Below, piece after piece: positions 56,914-64,000 of a stretch of 64,000 nucleotides of DNA. Position numbers and translations under genes: made by a program. The notes under the pieces are model-generated. The model saw only the letters and a list, made by a program, of their open reading frames with translations, made no database searches and was not told the origin of the DNA. Source of the stretch: Candidatus Contendibacter sp. (GTDB lineage: Bacteria; Pseudomonadota; Gammaproteobacteria; Competibacterales; Competibacteraceae); contig JARSSP010000007.1 in assembly GCA_029624675.1 (NCBI GenBank), positions 96,250 to 160,249 on the forward strand. The letters are read 5' to 3'. Within the stretch, counting starts at the first letter, position 1; each line of letters starts with the position of its first letter.

Positions 56914-57028
56914 AATCCGACCAAGCCGGTCGGCACCGACGGTTAGCCACTATACTGCAATTATCGCTGCCGTGGATGGCGGTGGCGAACCTGACGCCAC
57001 GCGAACCCCTGACTGAATACTCGCCCGC

Positions 57029-57583
57029 ATGAAAAACCAACCCAATGTTTTCCTCAGCTACGTTCTTGAGGATCGGTCCTGGACGGACCAGTGTGCTGCT
57101 TTCCTGCGGAGTATCGGCGCGTCGGTCCACACTGACCAGTCTTTGATAAAACCCGGAGAAGAATTCCAGCGTCGGCTGCAAGAGGCGATCCTCCAAGCCA
57201 CGCACATTCTGGTCCTGATCGGCTCGCGCACGCGATTGAGCCAATGGGTGGATCGCGAGATCGAACTCGGTACCGAGCCCCGGGATGACGGCCCCGGCGC
57301 CGGCGTCGTCGGCGTCATTCTGCCATCGCACGAGGATTTTTCCCGGCCCTACTACGATCCCGAGAATGTTCCGGTGCGTCTGCACGACTTGGTTCAGAAC
57401 GAATACGCCATTTTGCGCAAATGGACCGAGAGCCCGGACGAACTCTCACGCTGGCTCGACGATGCGGAACGGCGCCGGTATCGTCACCGTCCGGAACCCA
57501 GTCTGGGCGCCGCCGTGCAGCTCTACCGTTTCAAGTGGGATGCCAAAGTGGATGAGCCACTACCGGGTCTGAAACCACGATGA
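57029..57583 (+). CDS. Small TIR-domain protein
   Basis: The 184-residue protein is a single TIR domain: NVFLSYVLEDRSWTDQCAAF at the start, LIKPGEEFQRRLQEAILQATHILVLIGS in the middle and SQWVDREIELG with a candidate catalytic Glu near 78. A short Trp/Arg-rich tail follows. Such small TIR proteins make cyclic ADP-ribose isomers or degrade NAD in Thoeris and other systems. It overlaps the next gene by four bases, so the two are made together. Confidence 0.82.
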   Translation: MKNQPNVFLSYVLEDRSWTDQCAAFLRSIGASVHTDQSLIKPGEEFQRRLQEAILQATHILVLIGSRTRLSQWVDREIELGTEPRDDGPGAGVVGVILPSHEDFSRPYYDPENVPVRLHDLVQNEYAILRKWTESPDELSRWLDDAERRRYRHRPEPSLGAAVQLYRFKWDAKVDEPLPGLKPR

Positions 57584-58752
57584 CTCAACCGCTATTCGAC
57601 GTTGTCGTTTTGCACCATGCTGCCGACCCAACGGCGGCAGCGCGGGTTAAAGCCTTGCGGCAGGCTTTCGAAGTTCCTACACCAGAAACTGACACGCCAC
57701 AGTACGCCAACGAGCCCGATCCCTGGACTTACGTGAATTGCGCCGCTTACAGCGACCCTGCGGAGTTTGAGCGGCGGGCGCCTGCGATCAGCAAACGCGC
57801 GCTGTTCGTCATTCTCGTGACTGAAAAGATGGTCGATGATCCGGCATGGGGTCAATCGCTGGATATTCTGGCCTCGGCTTTGCCCAGGAAGGCCGACCAG
57901 GGCACACGAAACGCCCTCTGTTTCGCCTCTTCCGAAGCAGCCCAGGGGAAACTGCCTGGTCGTTTGCGCGAACGCCAAGCACCGGAAAGTTCGGTCTTGG
58001 GCGAGCGTCGTCTGCGCCCGCACACGCTGGCCTTGCTCGCTCTGCACCGTGCCCGCTTGTTGCTCGGCGCGGCACCGAACCAGAACAAACTGACGCTGTT
58101 CATCAGTCATGCCAAGGCCGATGGTCTGTTCCTGGCTCTTTCCCTGCGTTCCTTGATCCAGGAAGTGCCGGAACTGGAAAACTGGTACGACGCGGACGAC
58201 ATCCAGTCCGGCGCAGACTGGTCGGAAACTATCGAAGCGGCAGCAGCCAATAGTGTCCTGGTGGCCATCCGGACTGAGGGTTACGATCAAAGCGCCTGGT
58301 GTCGGAGAGAATTCGAAACGGCGCTGGCGCATGGCGTTCCCATCGTGGTGGTGGATGCGCTGTTGCGCCCCACGGTCACGGCGTCATCGCTGCCGTTCGC
58401 GGCCATGCCGACCGTGCGGATTCCAGACGGAAACACGCATCGAGTGCTCACCGCCGCCTTGCGCGAGCATGTTCGCTTGCTGCTGGTGGAAACGCTGGTC
58501 GCCGAGCGTGTTCCGCAGGATGCGGGTTTGATCTGGCGCGTCTGGCCGAGATTTCCAACGCTTAGCGCCATCCAACGATACGCGAGTGTTCCGGATATTA
58601 CTGAATATTGGCTGGTACCCCAGGCAACGCAGGTGACAACGGAATTCAATGCCGCGCGTGATTGGCTGGGGGCTGTAAAGAGTCCACTGCGGTTGGAGTC
58701 CGTGGATGGTTTCCTGCTGTTGGCTGGTACGCTGGCTGCACCCAACCACTAA
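57580..58752 (+). CDS. Protein with N-terminal TIR-like and C-terminal TIR domains
   Basis: The 390-residue protein contains a typical TIR domain from about residue 165: KLTLFISHAKADGLFLALSL, YDADDIQSGADWSETIEAA and SAWCRREFETAL with Glu near 247. The N-terminal 150 residues (FDVVVLHHAADPTAAARVKA, ALFVILVTEKMVDDPAWGQSL) look like a second, diverged TIR/SLOG-like Rossmann domain without a clear catalytic Glu. The last 80 residues contain WRVWPRFPTLSAIQRY and are of unknown fold. It overlaps the small TIR gene and is followed by the SLOG gene after 14 bases. Confidence 0.78.
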   Translation: MTQPLFDVVVLHHAADPTAAARVKALRQAFEVPTPETDTPQYANEPDPWTYVNCAAYSDPAEFERRAPAISKRALFVILVTEKMVDDPAWGQSLDILASALPRKADQGTRNALCFASSEAAQGKLPGRLRERQAPESSVLGERRLRPHTLALLALHRARLLLGAAPNQNKLTLFISHAKADGLFLALSLRSLIQEVPELENWYDADDIQSGADWSETIEAAAANSVLVAIRTEGYDQSAWCRREFETALAHGVPIVVVDALLRPTVTASSLPFAAMPTVRIPDGNTHRVLTAALREHVRLLLVETLVAERVPQDAGLIWRVWPRFPTLSAIQRYASVPDITEYWLVPQATQVTTEFNAARDWLGAVKSPLRLESVDGFLLLAGTLAAPNH

Positions 58753-58766
58753 CTTGGCCCTTAACC

Positions 58767-59738
58767 ATGAGTTATTCCGATACTAGAAGGCTTACAGGCA
58801 TCCGTTTCAGTTTGTCTATCTCGGCGGCTCTCGATATGCCGGGCGGGAGTGATCCCGATTCCTTGGTCAACGGCCTGACGTTTCGACTCGCCTCCAACAT
58901 CCTTCTGGAAGGAGGCACACTGCTGCTCGGGCATCGCTGGATCCCCGACGGGATCATGGAGCATCTCGCTTTCCAGGCCCTCGACAGTCACTGGAGCAAG
59001 CTAAAGCGCGCTCCAAGCGAGCAGACCAAGGCCGATGTCCCCATCTTGAATCTCATCGCCTGGCCGGATGGCTTACCGTCCGCGGACCGAAATGCGCAAA
59101 AAATGATTCGCGAAGGAGTGCTGGAGGTGCGGCAAATACTCCCGCCCGAAATTCCGCCCGACCGACTCGATGCCGATCCGGTCAAGGCGCTGACTTCCGA
59201 TCTGGGGCAGTTCGCCCGCATCCGCGCGCTTACCGCCATGCGCCGGGAAATGGTTCGGCATACGGATGCCCGCATCTGTCTCGGCGGCGGTGTAGGCAAA
59301 GCCACGCGACGGTTGCCCGGCGTGATCGAGGAAGCGCTGTTCACCTGTATGGCGGGCAAGCCCCTTTATCTCTCCGGCGCGCTGGGTGGCGCCGCCAAGG
59401 TCATGGCGGACGCGCTGTTGCAGCGGCGCATGAGCGGCGAGGCGCGCGATCTGTTCTTCACTCCGCCGCCGGTTGTCGGTTTGTTTGCGGCGTGGACGGC
59501 GAAATCTCCCATCGCCCCGGAAGAGGGACCCAGCACGGAAGAGGGTTGGAACGCTCTGGAACGGCTACAATCTTTCTCGCCTAAGCAGCTTGGCCAACAA
59601 GCGGGGTTGACCGAGGAGGAGTACGTTCAGCTTCTCACCTCCACCGATGTGCAGCGGGTGTTGGGCTTGGCGATCACGGGAGTTGTCAGGCTACGAATGG
59701 GGATCGCACGCAATGGTCCAGCAATTAGCGTCACGTAA
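58767..59738 (+). CDS. SLOG-domain protein (nucleotide-ligand sensor-like)
   Basis: The ATG at 58767 gives 323 residues; the open frame further upstream overlaps the preceding gene. A Rossmann-like SLOG signature is seen: ISAALDMPGGSDPDSL near residue 18, ICLGGGVGKATRRLPGVIEEALF near 170 and PLYLSGALGGAAKVMADALL near 196. SLOG domains in Thoeris ThsA bind the TIR-made cyclic ADP-ribose signal; here no effector domain is attached, so the protein may relay the signal to the patatin or the STAND protein. That role is inferred. Confidence 0.75.
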   Translation: MSYSDTRRLTGIRFSLSISAALDMPGGSDPDSLVNGLTFRLASNILLEGGTLLLGHRWIPDGIMEHLAFQALDSHWSKLKRAPSEQTKADVPILNLIAWPDGLPSADRNAQKMIREGVLEVRQILPPEIPPDRLDADPVKALTSDLGQFARIRALTAMRREMVRHTDARICLGGGVGKATRRLPGVIEEALFTCMAGKPLYLSGALGGAAKVMADALLQRRMSGEARDLFFTPPPVVGLFAAWTAKSPIAPEEGPSTEEGWNALERLQSFSPKQLGQQAGLTEEEYVQLLTSTDVQRVLGLAITGVVRLRMGIARNGPAISVT

Positions 59739-59767
59739 CCGTTCAGATCTCTCTCGTCCCGCACAGC

Positions 59768-59798
59768 GATGGGTTTCGCTACGCTTAACCCATCCTAC
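59768..59798. repeat. Dispersed GTAGGATGGGT-type repeat
   Basis: It reads GATGGGTTTCGCTACGC on the plus strand and ends AACCCATCCTAC; the reverse complement matches the 50-bp tandem units at the right end of the window (GTAGGATGGGT and GCGAAACCCATC). It stands only four bases before the right flanking repeat of the island. Confidence 0.7.
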
Positions 59799-59802
59799 AA
59801 CT

Positions 59803-59865
59803 CTGGGCGTGTTCGCCAACTGGCGACGTAGCTGAGGGAATTCGAAGTCGATTGACGCGGCGGCG
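59803..59865 (+). repeat. Direct repeat, right copy (dsbB 3'-end duplicate)
   Basis: It matches 51168-51233. In the dsbB frame it still encodes LGVFANWRRS and a stop, so it is a fossil of the dsbB tail. It separates the island from the SWIM operon and marks the right junction. Confidence 0.92.
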
Positions 59866-59954
59866 TGTTGCCGGCGTGGTTGGCGCTGTCCTCCACCTTC
59901 CGGTACGGGTATTCGGCGCCGTATGTCTCGGTGCTCCACAAGGCGGACGGCAAC

Positions 59955-61286
59955 GTGAACTTCAGCGTGGAACAGGTGGCCGCCCTGGCCCCCGACGAGG
60001 CTTCGATCAAGGCCGGACGCGGGTTGGTCAGTCCCGCGAAATGGCCGACCCTGGGTCAGTCGGACGATGCGATCTGGGGCGAATGTCAGGGCAGCGGCGG
60101 CAAGCCTTATCAAATATCGGTTGATCGCGGCGGGCCGGCGTTCAAATGCACCTGTCCCAGTCGCAAGTTTCCCTGCAAGCACGGTTTGGGGCTGCTGTTC
60201 CTGGCGGCGGAAAAGCCGGCGCTGGTCAAAGCCGGCGATCCCCCGTCATGGGTGGCGGACTGGCTGGCGTCGCGCCGGACCAAGGCGGAAAGGAAAACCG
60301 CCGCGTCGACCGCTCGAAAAGATGCTCCGCCGGATGCGGAAGCGGCGGCGAAACGCGCGGCCAAGCGGCTGGAACGGATGCGCGGCGGCGGCGCGGAACT
60401 GGCCCGCTGGCTCGCCGATCAGGTCCGCCACGGTCTGGCCACCTATCCCCAGCAGCCGCTGGCGTACTTTGCCGGCGTCGCGGCCCGGATGGTGGATGCT
60501 CAAACGCCTGGTTTGGCAACCGAGATTTTTCGGCTTGAGACTCTGATCCGCTCCGGCGACGGCTGGCCGCAGCGAGTGCTCGGTCAACTGGGTCGGATGT
60601 ATTTGCTCACCAAGGGGTTGAGTCGGTTCGAAACCTTGCCAGCGCCGTTGCGGGGCGATCTTCGCGCCACGCTGGGCTGGTCGGTGGAGAAGGAGGACGT
60701 GCTCGCCGATTCGTTGCCCGTCACCGACGAATGGCAGGCGGTGGGGCAATTCTTCGCCGAGCGAGATCAACTTTGGGAACGCCGCACCTGGCTGCTGGGT
60801 CGAGCGTGTCCCAAACCCGCCTTGCTGCTCGATTTTTCCCACGGCCATCGCAATTTCGCGCTCCCCCTGGCGGTCGGCGTGAGTTTCCAGGCCACGCTTG
60901 CCTTCTATCCCGGCGCCTGGCCGTTGCGGGCGCTGCTGGTCGATGCGCCGGGGCAGACCCGTCCCCTTTCCGAACCCTTCTCCGCGCAACCCGATTTGGC
61001 CTCCGCCCTGGCCATTCACGCCGAGGCGCTCGCGGCGAATCCGTGGTTGCTGAACTATCCTTTGGCCATTGCCGACGTTATCCCTGTGCGTCGACGTGAG
61101 TCGTGGCGATTGCGGGATGCGCAAGGAATGGAATTACCGATGCGGATGAGCGAACCGGACGCCTGGGAATTGCTGGCCCTTTCCGGCGGCCAACCCATCC
61201 ATGTTTTCGGCGAATGGAGTGACGGCGCGCTCCGCGTTTTGAGTGGCTGGGCCGACGGGTTTCACAACTTCGCAACGACCTCATGA
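59955..61286 (+). CDS. SWIM zinc-finger protein
   Basis: The conserved part starts NFSVEQVAALAPDEASIKAG; the GTG at 59955 fits this, whereas the longer frame from GTG 59865 adds 30 residues of doubtful value next to the duplicated dsbB tail. The SWIM motif CTCPSRKFPCKHGLGLLFL (CxCx6CxH) lies near residues 55-75 of this start. The rest is helical with no motif known to me. SWIM domains bind DNA or protein partners. The stop overlaps the next ATG (ATGA), so it is in one operon with the DUF5691 and MoxR genes. Confidence 0.8.
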   Translation: MNFSVEQVAALAPDEASIKAGRGLVSPAKWPTLGQSDDAIWGECQGSGGKPYQISVDRGGPAFKCTCPSRKFPCKHGLGLLFLAAEKPALVKAGDPPSWVADWLASRRTKAERKTAASTARKDAPPDAEAAAKRAAKRLERMRGGGAELARWLADQVRHGLATYPQQPLAYFAGVAARMVDAQTPGLATEIFRLETLIRSGDGWPQRVLGQLGRMYLLTKGLSRFETLPAPLRGDLRATLGWSVEKEDVLADSLPVTDEWQAVGQFFAERDQLWERRTWLLGRACPKPALLLDFSHGHRNFALPLAVGVSFQATLAFYPGAWPLRALLVDAPGQTRPLSEPFSAQPDLASALAIHAEALAANPWLLNYPLAIADVIPVRRRESWRLRDAQGMELPMRMSEPDAWELLALSGGQPIHVFGEWSDGALRVLSGWADGFHNFATTS

Positions 61287-62773
61287 ACCCCTGGACCGAC
61301 CTGACCTCGGCGGCGCTGCTGGGCGCGGGACGCGGCTTGGCGACGATCCAACTGCCGGGCCGCTTGAACGAGTTGCTGGCCGGGTCGGACGCGGAAGATC
61401 GATTGTTGCGGGCCGCCGGCGTGCTGGCGACCGCTCAAGCGGCGGCGACGACGGCGATTCGGTCGGCGGAGACCGCGCCATCGCCCGCCCCGCTCGAAAC
61501 GGCAACGCCGGTGACGGAACCGGAGTTGACGGCCTTGCTGGCTCGCGTTCTCGAAGAGGCGCGCGCGCCGCTGCTGGTCGAAGCCTGTCGCCTGCTGGCC
61601 GGCGCGGCGCGCTGCCTGCCGCCCCGGTTGTTGCCGCGCGCCCTGGAACTGGGCCGCAAATCCAGCGCGCTGCGGGCACCGCTGCGCCGGGCACTGGGTC
61701 AACGGGGCGCCTGGCTGGCCGGGCAAAATCCCGACTGGAATTACGCCGTACTGGCCGGCGTGGAACCGGCCGAGCAGCGGCTTTGGGACGAGGGCGACAT
61801 CGACCAGCGGGCCGCTTTTCTGCGCCGGTTGCGGGCCGACGATCCCGCCGAAGCCCGCCGACTGCTCGAAACGGCGTTCCCCAGCGAACCTGCTCGCCAC
61901 CGCGCGCTTCTGCTGCCCTGCCTCGGGGAAAGGCTGGGACCGGACGATGAGCCGTTCCTGGCCGCTACCCTGGCCAGCGACCGGAGCAAGGAAGTGCGCC
62001 TGGCCGCCGCCGCCCTGCTGGCGCGGCTACCCGCCAGCGCTTTCGCCCGCCGCATGGTCGCCCGGCTGGAACCGTGCGTGCGCGGCGAAAAGAAGCTACT
62101 GCGCACCGTCACCGTCATCGAACCGCCGGAAACCTTCGCGCCGGAGTGGAAAGCCGACGCCTTGGAGGAACAACCTCCGGCCAGCGTGAAACTGGGCGCA
62201 CGGGCGTGGTGGTTGGCGCAGATCATCGGTTACGCGCCGCTCGGTTGGTGGGAAGAAAAGTTGCAATCGACACCAGCCGGCGTTCTGGCCCTGGCGGCGA
62301 AAAGCGAATGGAAAGCGGCGTTGCTGGCCGGATTTCGCGCCGCCATCGGTTATCAGCCGGATCATGCGGCCTGGACGTTGGCCGTGCTGGAACGCGGCGG
62401 GTTTCCCCCTCAGAAGGCGGTGGAACTGGCCCTGATGCTGGAGCCGGCGGCGGCGGACGCGGCGCTGCAATGCCTCCTCGCCGCCACCGATGACGCCACG
62501 CTGGCCGCGCGGATCATCGAGGCCGCCGACTTCGGCTGGGGCTTGGCGCTGTGGCGCGTGGCGCAACAGCGGTTGCCGCGCTGGCTGGCCCAACAGGATT
62601 GGCGATTTCGGTCCGCGCTTGCTCTGCTGGCCTGTCGTATTCCGCCCGCCGTGCTGAGCGAGGAAATGACGTGGCCCGAACCTTCACTGTTCGCCGACGC
62701 CATCGCCGATTTTTCCCATGTCCTTGAACAGCGGCGGATGCTGTACCGCTGCCTTCGCCCATCCCTCGATTGA
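61283..62773 (+). CDS. DUF5691-like helical repeat protein
   Basis: The 496-residue protein begins MNPWTDLTSAALLGAGRG and is almost wholly alpha-helical and Ala/Leu/Arg-rich, with HEAT-like pairs (EVRLAAAALLARLPASAFARR). It regularly lies between SWIM-domain and MoxR-type ATPase genes in other bacteria. The function is unknown; a scaffold role for the ATPase is inferred. It is followed by the ATPase after 15 bases. Confidence 0.7.
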   Translation: MNPWTDLTSAALLGAGRGLATIQLPGRLNELLAGSDAEDRLLRAAGVLATAQAAATTAIRSAETAPSPAPLETATPVTEPELTALLARVLEEARAPLLVEACRLLAGAARCLPPRLLPRALELGRKSSALRAPLRRALGQRGAWLAGQNPDWNYAVLAGVEPAEQRLWDEGDIDQRAAFLRRLRADDPAEARRLLETAFPSEPARHRALLLPCLGERLGPDDEPFLAATLASDRSKEVRLAAAALLARLPASAFARRMVARLEPCVRGEKKLLRTVTVIEPPETFAPEWKADALEEQPPASVKLGARAWWLAQIIGYAPLGWWEEKLQSTPAGVLALAAKSEWKAALLAGFRAAIGYQPDHAAWTLAVLERGGFPPQKAVELALMLEPAAADAALQCLLAATDDATLAARIIEAADFGWGLALWRVAQQRLPRWLAQQDWRFRSALALLACRIPPAVLSEEMTWPEPSLFADAIADFSHVLEQRRMLYRCLRPSLD

Positions 62774-62788
62774 TTTTATCCCGACGCC

Positions 62789-63868
62789 ATGAGCCAGGTT
62801 ATCCGCCAGCACGCCGAAACCCAGTTCGCCCACGAACTGGACGAACTCAGCAAAACCGACACCCGCCAGCGCCCGCCGAACTGGGCGCTCAGCCCGTGGG
62901 CCGTCACGACCTATCTGATGGGCGGCCGGCTCGACAACGGCTTTGAGGTGACGCCGAAATACATCGGCAATCGTCGTTTGGTCGAAATCGCCGTCGCCAC
63001 CCTGGCCACCGACCGGGCGCTACTGCTCTACGGCGTGCCCGGCACCGCCAAGTCTTGGGTCAGCGAGCACCTGGCTGCGGCCGTGTCGGGCGATTCCACC
63101 CTGCTGATCCAGGGCACCGCTGGCAGCAGCGAGGAGCAGCTTCGCTACGGCTGGAATTACGCCATGCTGTTGGCCAAGGGTCCGTCGCGGGAGGCTCTCA
63201 CTCCTAGCCCGCTGATGCGGGCGATGGAACGGGGCAAGACCGCCCGGGTGGAGGAACTGACCCGGATTCCGAGCGACGTGCAGGACACGCTGATCACCAT
63301 CCTGTCGGAAAAGACGCTCCCCATCCCGGAGCTGAACGGCGAGGTGCAGGCGACGCGCGGGTTCAACGTCATCGCCACCGCCAACAACCGCGACAAGGGC
63401 GTCAACGAACTGTCCAGCGCGCTGAAACGGCGCTTCAACACCGTCATCCTGCCGCTGCCCGCCAGCGAGGACGAAGAAATCGCCATCGTGCAAAAGCGGG
63501 TGACGGAGCTGGGCCGGGCGCTGGAACTGCCCGCCGAACCGCCGGCGCTCAAGGAAGTGCGCCGCGTGGTGCGAATTTTCCGCGAACTGCGCAACGGCCT
63601 GACCGACGACGGCAAGACCAAGCTCAAATCGCCCACCAGCACCCTGAGCACGGCGGAAGCGATTTCCGTCATCAACAGCGGCATGGCGCTGGCCGGACAT
63701 TTCGGCGACGGCGAACTCAAGGCCGCCGACCTGGCCAGCGGCCTGCTGGGTGCGGTGGTCAAGGACCCGGTGCAGGATGCCATCGTCTGGCGCGAATACC
63801 TGGAGACGGTCGTGAAGGAGCGGGACGACTGGCGCGACCTGTACCGAGCCTGCCGCGAGTTGGGGTAA
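62789..63868 (+). CDS. MoxR-type AAA ATPase
   Basis: The 359-residue protein has Walker A LYGVPGTAKSW near residue 79, Walker B-like ARVEELTRIPSDVQDTLITIL near 155, a sensor-1 Asn in NVIATANNRDKG near 197 and SSALKRRFNTVILP with the arginine finger. MoxR ATPases act as chaperones with VWA-domain partners; with the SWIM and DUF5691 genes this is the front of a known conserved cluster whose VWA gene would lie beyond the window. Confidence 0.85.
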   Translation: MSQVIRQHAETQFAHELDELSKTDTRQRPPNWALSPWAVTTYLMGGRLDNGFEVTPKYIGNRRLVEIAVATLATDRALLLYGVPGTAKSWVSEHLAAAVSGDSTLLIQGTAGSSEEQLRYGWNYAMLLAKGPSREALTPSPLMRAMERGKTARVEELTRIPSDVQDTLITILSEKTLPIPELNGEVQATRGFNVIATANNRDKGVNELSSALKRRFNTVILPLPASEDEEIAIVQKRVTELGRALELPAEPPALKEVRRVVRIFRELRNGLTDDGKTKLKSPTSTLSTAEAISVINSGMALAGHFGDGELKAADLASGLLGAVVKDPVQDAIVWREYLETVVKERDDWRDLYRACRELG

Positions 63869-63900
63869 GAGTTCGTAGACCGGCCCGGTGTGGAAACAGA

Positions 63901-64000
63901 TCGTAGGATGGGTAGAGCGCAGCGAAACCCATCATGTAACGGACGACAGATCGTAGGATGGGTAGAGCGCAGCGAAACCCATCATGTAACGGACGACAGA
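63901..64000. repeat. Two identical 50-bp tandem repeats
   Basis: Units 63901-63950 and 63951-64000 are identical (start TCGTAGGATGGGTAGAG, end GTAACGGACGACAGA). Each carries GATGGGT and ACCCATC arms able to pair. The window ends exactly with the second unit, so more copies may follow. Confidence 0.9.

Overview
The window looks like a chromosomal stretch of a GC-rich gammaproteobacterium. The order mreBCD-mrdAB-mltB-rlpA-dacA-ybeD-lipB-lipA, followed by clpS-clpA, infA, mtgA and dsbB, is typical of the class. The many dispersed GTAGGATGGGT-type and CCCTCACCCCC-type repeats and the general style would fit a Competibacter/Contendobacter-like genome, but that placement is inference only.

Layout. 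(1) 1-9.5 kb is an accessory zone: an R-M-like pair (an Eco57I-like methyltransferase running off the left edge, and a PLD-SNF2 helicase), a toxin with a broken antitoxin, a primase-like remnant cut by a dead IS630-family element, several orphan genes, a truncated molybdenum-carrier-like gene and an SGNH hydrolase. (2) 10.1-29.05 kb is one large CRISPR-Cas locus, all read on the minus strand: candidate promoter/operator, cas6, a CARF-nuclease (Card1/Can2-like), HD-less cas10, a Cas7-Cas5-Cas11-like fusion, a double Cas7, csx19, a Cas7 with insertion (this set matches the III-Dv architecture), an ABC-type ATPase and a PIN nuclease coupled to them, an unknown coiled-coil plus membrane protein pair, two cas2 genes, cas1, a separate reverse transcriptase, and an array of 33 repeats. 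(3) 29.2-51.2 kb is mostly housekeeping: a decayed oxidoreductase, an AAA ATPase with a nuclease-like tail, gatCAB (minus strand), then the cell-shape and envelope cluster, lipoate genes, Clp genes, infA, mtgA and dsbB. (4) 51.2-59.87 kb is an 8.6-kb island of five genes (TIR-STAND-FGE, membrane patatin, TIR, double TIR-like, SLOG). It is bracketed by a direct repeat of the 3' end of dsbB. (5) 59.9-64 kb is a SWIM / DUF5691 / MoxR-ATPase operon that continues past the window, ending here in a tandem 50-bp repeat.

How the parts work together. In the CRISPR locus Cas6 would make crRNAs, the III-Dv-like complex would cut RNA and, through the intact GGDD of Cas10, make cyclic oligoadenylate that activates the CARF nuclease. 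RT, Cas1 and Cas2 sit beside the presumed leader and could take spacers from RNA. The ATPase and PIN proteins share start/stop overlaps with the effector genes, so they are probably made with the complex; their role is unknown. In the dsbB island, TIR proteins could make a nucleotide signal, a SLOG protein could sense it, and a membrane patatin could be the killer. That pathway is an inference from domain families, and no characterised system with this exact gene set is known to me.
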